Below are positions 41,543-45,926 of a stretch of 45,926 nucleotides of DNA, piece by piece. The stretch comes from Halopseudomonas sabulinigri (lineage in GTDB: Bacteria > Pseudomonadota > Gammaproteobacteria > Pseudomonadales > Pseudomonadaceae). The translations under genes were made by a program, and so were the position numbers. Position 1 is the stretch's first letter. Every line of letters begins with the position of its first letter. Below the pieces are notes generated by a model. That model had not been told where the DNA came from. It did no database searches and saw only the letters and a list, made by a program, of their open reading frames with translations. The stretch lies in the NCBI GenBank assembly GCA_011053055.1, contig DRHT01000004.1, positions 1 to 45,926 of the forward strand. Direction: 5' to 3'.

Positions 41543-44122
41543 TCATTGTTTTAACTGGTGACCGAACACAAACTTGTCATCTTCTATCTTGCCGAGAATA
41601 GTTTCGCCGTGCGCGAAATCACCTGCCAAAATACGCTGCGCTAACGGGTTTTCGATCCAGCGCTGGATTGCTCGCTTGAGCGGCCGTGCGCCGTAAACCG
41701 GGTCGTAACCCACGGCTACCAGTTTCTGCAGCGCCTCGTCGGTCAATTGCAGATCCAGCTCGCGTTCAGCCAGACGCTCACGCAAACGTCCCATTTGAAT
41801 TTCGGCAATACCGGCAATCTGCTCCCGACCCAATGGCTCAAACACCACAACTTCGTCGACCCGGTTAATGAATTCAGGACGAAAGTGCTGCCCAAGTGCA
41901 TCCATCACTGCCGCGTGCTGTGCTTCTGGGTCGCCGACCAATTCCTGAATCTGCGTAGATCCAAGGTTTGACGTCATCACAATCACGGTGTTGCGGAAAT
42001 CCACGGTACGGCCTTGGCTGTCGGTCAAACGACCGTCCTCCAGCACCTGCAATAGCACGTTGAATACATCAGGATGCGCCTTCTCAACCTCATCCAGCAG
42101 GATCACCGAGTAAGGCTTGCGACGCACTGCCTCGGTCAGATAGCCACCTTCTTCGTAGCCGACATAACCCGGAGGCGCACCGATCAAACGAGCAACCGAG
42201 TGCTTTTCCATGAACTCAGACATGTCGATACGCACCATGGCCTCTTCAGTATCAAAGAGAAATTCGGCCAACGCCTTGCACAGCTCTGTCTTACCCACAC
42301 CGGTTGGCCCAAGGAACATAAAGGAGCCGCTCGGGCGATTCGGATCAGACAAACCAGCGCGCGAACGACGCACCGCGTTCGAGACCGCCACCACCGCCTC
42401 GTGCTGACCTATCACCCGCGTGTGCAACGCATCTTCCATACGCAGCAGCTTGTCGCGCTCACCTTCTAGCATCTTGGACACCGGAATACCGGTCCACTTG
42501 GAAACCACCTCAGCGATCTCTTCGTCAGTCACCTTGTTACGCAGTAACTGATTCTCTGTTTTGCCATGTTGCTCAGCCATTTGTTGGCTGCGCTCTAGAT
42601 CCGGAATGATGCCGTACTGCAGCTCGGCCATACGTGCCAGCTCGCCCTTACGCCTTGCCGCTTCGAGCTCCTGCCTGGCCTGTTCGATGCGCTCTTGAAT
42701 TTGCGCTGAGCCCTGCACTTCGGCTTTTTCCGCCTTCCAGATTTCTTCCAGGTCCGCGTATTCAAGCTCGAGCTTGGCGATCTCTTCTTTCAACTTTTCC
42801 AGCCGCTTGAGCGCAGCATCGTCGTCTTCCTTCTTCAAGGCTTCGCGTTCCACCTTGAGCTGAATCAGTCGACGCTCCAGACGGTCCAGAGCCTCCGGCT
42901 TGGAGTCGATTTCCATGCGAATACGGCTGGCGGCTTCATCGATCAGGTCGATAGCTTTATCCGGCAGCTGACGATCGGTTATATAGCGATGAGACAGCTT
43001 GGCCGCTGCAATGATGGCGCCATCGGTAATGGTGATTTTGTGATGTAGCTCATAGCGTTCTTTCAGGCCGCGCAAGATCGCGATGGTATCTTCCTCGGAA
43101 GGCTCGTCTACCAATACCTTCTGGAATCGACGCTCAAGCGCTGCATCTTTCTCGATATATTTGCGATATTCATCCAGCGTGGTTGCGCCCACGCAGTGCA
43201 GCTCGCCACGCGCCAGCGCGGGCTTAAGCATGTTACCGGCATCCATAGAGCCTTCGGCCTTACCGGCGCCGACCATGGTGTGCAATTCATCGATAAACAG
43301 AATTACCCGGCCTTCCTGTTTAGACAACTCATTGAGCACTGCTTTTAAGCGCTCTTCAAACTCGCCGCGGAACTTGGCGCCGGCAATCAGCGAGCCCATA
43401 TCCAGGGACAATAAACGCTTGTCCTTGAGACCGTCTGGCACTTCGCCGTTGATGATGCGCTGCGCTAACCCTTCTACGATGGCAGTCTTACCTACGCCCG
43501 GCTCACCAATAAGCACCGGGTTATTCTTAGTGCGACGCTGCAGCACCTGAATAGTACGGCGGATTTCATCATCGCGACCAATAACCGGATCTAGCTTGCC
43601 CTGCTCAGCTTTGGTGGTCAGATCAACCGTATATTTATCCAACGCCTGGCGGGACTCTTCAGCATTCGGGTCGTTCACCGCTTCGCCGCCACGCAGATTG
43701 CTGATGGCATTTTCCAACGCTTTCTTGGATACCCCCTGACCCAGCAGGATCTTACCGGCAGCGGTTTTCTCGTCCATTGCCGCGAGTAACACCAGCTCAC
43801 TGGAAATGAACTGATCAGCGTGCTGCTGCGCAAGCCGGTCAGCCTGATTAAGTAAGCGCGCCAAGTCAGTCGACATGCTCACATCACCCGTGGGATTACT
43901 CACGGTAGCGAGCTTATCAAGCGCACCACCCAACTCACTGCGCAACGTGTTGATATCAAATCCCACCTGCATCAACAGTGGCTTTATAGAGCCCTGCTGT
44001 TGTTCAAGTAGCGCCACTAATAAGTGCAGTGTGTCGATTTGCGTGTGGTCGCGGCCAACGGCGAGTGATTGCGCGTCGGACAAGGCGACCTGTAGCTTGC
44101 TGGTCATACGGTCAATACGCAT
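41543..44122 (-). CDS. clpB: Protein disaggregase ClpB (Hsp100)
   Basis: An 859-residue AAA+ hexameric disaggregase that works with DnaK to recover aggregated proteins after heat stress. In order: N-domain with [25 protein letters not shown] (1-145), NBD1 with Walker [14 protein letters not shown] (about 206) and Walker [11 protein letters not shown], the coiled-coil M-domain (about 410-525), NBD2 with Walker [16 protein letters not shown] (about 609) and [14 protein letters not shown], and the C-domain. The ATG has AGGA about nine bases upstream. A sigma-32 type promoter lies 71-98 bases upstream. It is the third gene after rluD and pgeF on the same strand. Confidence 0.97.
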   Translation of the reverse strand: MRIDRMTSKLQVALSDAQSLAVGRDHTQIDTLHLLVALLEQQQGSIKPLLMQVGFDINTLRSELGGALDKLATVSNPTGDVSMSTDLARLLNQADRLAQQHADQFISSELVLLAAMDEKTAAGKILLGQGVSKKALENAISNLRGGEAVNDPNAEESRQALDKYTVDLTTKAEQGKLDPVIGRDDEIRRTIQVLQRRTKNNPVLIGEPGVGKTAIVEGLAQRIINGEVPDGLKDKRLLSLDMGSLIAGAKFRGEFEERLKAVLNELSKQEGRVILFIDELHTMVGAGKAEGSMDAGNMLKPALARGELHCVGATTLDEYRKYIEKDAALERRFQKVLVDEPSEEDTIAILRGLKERYELHHKITITDGAIIAAAKLSHRYITDRQLPDKAIDLIDEAASRIRMEIDSKPEALDRLERRLIQLKVEREALKKEDDDAALKRLEKLKEEIAKLELEYADLEEIWKAEKAEVQGSAQIQERIEQARQELEAARRKGELARMAELQYGIIPDLERSQQMAEQHGKTENQLLRNKVTDEEIAEVVSKWTGIPVSKMLEGERDKLLRMEDALHTRVIGQHEAVVAVSNAVRRSRAGLSDPNRPSGSFMFLGPTGVGKTELCKALAEFLFDTEEAMVRIDMSEFMEKHSVARLIGAPPGYVGYEEGGYLTEAVRRKPYSVILLDEVEKAHPDVFNVLLQVLEDGRLTDSQGRTVDFRNTVIVMTSNLGSTQIQELVGDPEAQHAAVMDALGQHFRPEFINRVDEVVVFEPLGREQIAGIAEIQMGRLRERLAERELDLQLTDEALQKLVAVGYDPVYGARPLKRAIQRWIENPLAQRILAGDFAHGETILGKIEDDKFVFGHQLKQ

Positions 44123-44192
44123 AGCGTTCGTCCTGTATCAAAGGGCCCGGGTCGACGCAGCGAGACGGGCAAAGTCATTATTCATGACAGAT

Positions 44193-44220
44193 TAATAAGG
44201 ACGATTATCGCGCTTTCAAG
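44193..44220 (-). promoter_or_regulatory. Sigma-32 heat-shock promoter of clpB
   Basis: On the minus strand the -35 CTTGAAA (44220-44214) is separated by 13 bases from CCTTATTA (44200-44193), close to the sigma-32 consensus CTTGAAA-N11-16-CCCCATnTA. It is correctly oriented and placed for clpB, which is RpoH-controlled in gamma-proteobacteria. Confidence 0.75.
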
Positions 44221-44226
44221 GCTGAA

Positions 44227-44242
44227 GACCCTGACAAGGGTC
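44227..44242. terminator. Short hairpin between pgeF and the clpB promoter
   Basis: GACCCT-GACA-AGGGTC forms a 6-bp stem directly after pgeF. A T-run follows on the plus strand only (AATTTTTT), so for the minus-strand pgeF transcript it is weak. It separates pgeF from the clpB promoter. Confidence 0.4.
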
Positions 44243-44255
44243 AATTTTTTGTCGC

Positions 44256-44984
44256 CTAACTCAACCAGATCAATGACGCGAAGCGACCGGTTTGACCGTC
44301 ACGGCGATAGGAAAAGTAGCGAGCAGGCTCGCTAACGGTACACAGATCACCGCCGAAAACGGCGGTCACGCCAGCTTGCCCAAGGCGCTGGCGGGCCAAC
44401 AGATAAATATCCGCCAGATAATGCCCTTCACGGCTGGAAGGCAAAAATGCGGCTTCGGCCTGCGTATCAGCAGCAATAAAGGCTTCGCGCACCTCGGGCC
44501 CCACTTCGAACTGTTGCGGGCCTATCGCTGGCCCCAGCCAGGCCATCAGTGCATAACCAGGGCTGCCCATCTTGCTCACGGTCTGCTCCAGCACGCCATC
44601 GAGCAAGCCCCGCCAGCCCGCATGAGCGGCGGCAACACGCGTGCCATCTTTATTGCACAGCAGTACCGGCAAGCAATCTGCCGTCATCACCGTACACGCG
44701 ATATTGCGCTCATTGGTCCAACTGGCGTCAGCATCCAATACCAAGGCAGGATCTGCCTTGCAAACTTCTGTGCTGTGAGTCTGGTTCAACCAGGCTGGAG
44801 CGCAGCCCAGCACACGCTGCAGCTCCGCTCGGTTAGCCGCAACATGGGTTAGCTCATCGCCAACGTGTACGCCCAGATTGAAACCTTTCCAGGGGCCTTG
44901 GCTGCAGCCGCCGCGACGTGTGGTAATGCAAGTACGAACATTCGCGGGCGCCGGCCATTCGGCACTGATCCACAACGGACTCAT
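44256..44984 (-). CDS. pgeF: Peptidoglycan editing factor PgeF / YfiH-type multicopper polyphenol oxidase family
   Basis: A 242-residue YfiH/DUF152 protein. Zinc/copper-site residues are visible in LNQTHSTEV (His), VMTADCLPVLL (Cys) and AAAHAGWRGLLDGVLEQTV (His), with GPAIGPQQFEVG near residue 153. E. coli YfiH clears misincorporated serine from UDP-MurNAc-peptide, and other relatives act as purine nucleoside phosphorylases or laccases, so the substrate here is uncertain. Its ATG overlaps the rluD stop as ATGA. It is followed by clpB; the trio rluD-pgeF-clpB is conserved in Pseudomonas. Confidence 0.92.
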   Translation of the reverse strand: MSPLWISAEWPAPANVRTCITTRRGGCSQGPWKGFNLGVHVGDELTHVAANRAELQRVLGCAPAWLNQTHSTEVCKADPALVLDADASWTNERNIACTVMTADCLPVLLCNKDGTRVAAAHAGWRGLLDGVLEQTVSKMGSPGYALMAWLGPAIGPQQFEVGPEVREAFIAADTQAEAAFLPSSREGHYLADIYLLARQRLGQAGVTAVFGGDLCTVSEPARYFSYRRDGQTGRFASLIWLS

Positions 44985-45926
44985 TCGGCTATCTCACCAT
45001 CCTCTTTGAGCAATGCCAGCAAATGCTGCATATCCGCTGGCAGTGGCACTTGCCAGCGCATAATGCGGCCGTCCAATGGGTGCTCCAGCTCTAGTCGGCG
45101 CGCGTGCAGCGCTTGCCGAGGAAACTCACGCAGCTCACTTATCAGCTCGGGACTGGCGCCCGGTGGAATGCGCAAACGACCGCCGTAGGTAGTGTCACCG
45201 ATCAACGGGAAGTAGATATGGCTCATATGCACACGAATCTGGTGCGTACGCCCGGTCTCCAGTTTGACCTTAACGTGGGTATGCGCGCGGAAGCGCTGAA
45301 TTACCCGATAATGGCTAATAGCCTGTTTGCCGCCAGCAACCACAGCCATCTTTTGCCGTTGCGTGCCGTGGCGAGCAATCGGCTGATCAACTTTACCGCC
45401 AGCTGTCATTACCCCCACCACAACGCATTCGTATTCACGGCTCACGGTGCGGGCCTGCAGCTGTCCAACCAAGTCAGTCTGCGCTTCACTGGTTTTGGCC
45501 ACGACCATCAGCCCTGTGGTGTCCTTGTCGAGACGGTGCACAATACCAGCGCGCGGCACCTTGGCCAGCTGTGGCGAGTGGTGCAGCAAGGCATTCAGCA
45601 GTGTACCGTCTTGATGCCCAGCGGCAGGATGCACCACCAAGCCTGCCGGCTTGTTAATCACCATCAAAGAGTCATCTTCGTAAATGATGTCCAGTGCAAT
45701 AGCTTCTGGCTGCCAGTCGCCCTGTACTTCACGCTCAGCGTCCAGGATCAATTGCTCCCCACCATAAACCGGATCGCGGGTACGCTTAGGTTCACCATCT
45801 ACTAACAGGCTGCCATCCTTTATCCAGCCCTGCAGACGCGAGCGTGAATGGTCGGGGAACAATTGCGCCGCCACCTGGTCTAGGCGTTGCCCACCCAACT
45901 CGGAAGTGACCTGTGCAGATAAATGA
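44981..45926 (-). CDS. rluD: 23S rRNA pseudouridine(1911/1915/1917) synthase RluD (5' end outside window)
   Basis: RluD makes three pseudouridines in helix 69 of 23S rRNA. The N-terminal S4 domain (GGQRLDQVAAQLFPDHSRSRLQGWI) is followed by the catalytic domain with VINKPAGLVVHPAAGH, AGIVHRLDKDTTGLMVVAK (catalytic aspartate in H-R-L-D) and LETGRTHQIRVHMSH. A TTG at 45898 gives 305 residues, but the frame stays open to the right edge and reads HLSAQVTSELGGQRLDQ, matching the family N-terminus upstream of the S4 domain, so the true start lies beyond the window. Translationally coupled to pgeF. Confidence 0.95.
   Translation of the reverse strand, partial: HLSAQVTSELGGQRLDQVAAQLFPDHSRSRLQGWIKDGSLLVDGEPKRTRDPVYGGEQLILDAEREVQGDWQPEAIALDIIYEDDSLMVINKPAGLVVHPAAGHQDGTLLNALLHHSPQLAKVPRAGIVHRLDKDTTGLMVVAKTSEAQTDLVGQLQARTVSREYECVVVGVMTAGGKVDQPIARHGTQRQKMAVVAGGKQAISHYRVIQRFRAHTHVKVKLETGRTHQIRVHMSHIYFPLIGDTTYGGRLRIPPGASPELISELREFPRQALHARRLELEHPLDGRIMRWQVPLPADMQHLLALLKEDGEIAE

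Overview
The window is chromosomal DNA of a gamma-proteobacterium of the Pseudomonas/Halopseudomonas type. The protein sequences and the gene order msbA ... wapQ-wapP-waaP-waaG-waaC-waaF-ilvE-glnE-aceE-aceF match the Pseudomonas aeruginosa lipopolysaccharide (LPS) core region as I remember it. Placement in the Halopseudomonas lineage is a guess; no marker gene is present. I see no rRNA, tRNA, CRISPR array or intact insertion sequence.

Layout. 1-4.9 kb: end of a TolC-type outer-membrane channel gene, waaA (Kdo transferase, minus strand), then a plus-strand operon of a FAD oxidoreductase, an aldo/keto reductase and an unknown protein. 4.9-8.9 kb: hldE, msbA and a divergent kinase-like gene. 8.9-12.3 kb: dTDP-L-rhamnose operon in the order rmlB-A-C-D. 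12.3-18.2 kb: outer-core or O-chain glycosyltransferases; the 12.3-14.5 kb part is AT-rich and looks acquired. 18.2-24.4 kb: a variable island with a decayed carbamoyltransferase, a WaaZ-like protein, a ParB/Srx-like protein, a QueC-like PP-loop enzyme, a pyruvyltransferase-like protein and a Mur-ligase-like protein, plus debris and small repeats. 24.4-31.4 kb: the conserved inner-core operon waaF-waaC-waaG-waaP-wapP-wapQ and a tandem kinase, nearly all with overlapping stop/start codons. 31.5-40.1 kb: ilvE, glnE, and aceE-aceF divergent from glnE with a twin-palindrome operator region. 40.2-45.9 kb: hemerythrin-like and PA2169-type small proteins, then rluD-pgeF-clpB (minus strand, rluD running off the right edge).

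How the genes work together. hldE makes ADP-heptose, waaA adds Kdo to lipid A, waaC and waaF add heptoses I and II, waaG starts the outer core, the WaaP/WapP/WapQ kinases phosphorylate the heptoses, RmlBACD supply dTDP-rhamnose, the GT2/GT4/GT32 enzymes extend the core, and MsbA flips core-lipid A. No intact O-antigen ligase or polymerase is visible. The most novel part is 18.8-24.4 kb, where an amide-ligase-type Mur enzyme, a QueC-like ATP-pyrophosphatase, a ParB-fold protein, a possible 45-residue protein and a pyruvyltransferase sit together; I suggest an undescribed modification of the LPS core.
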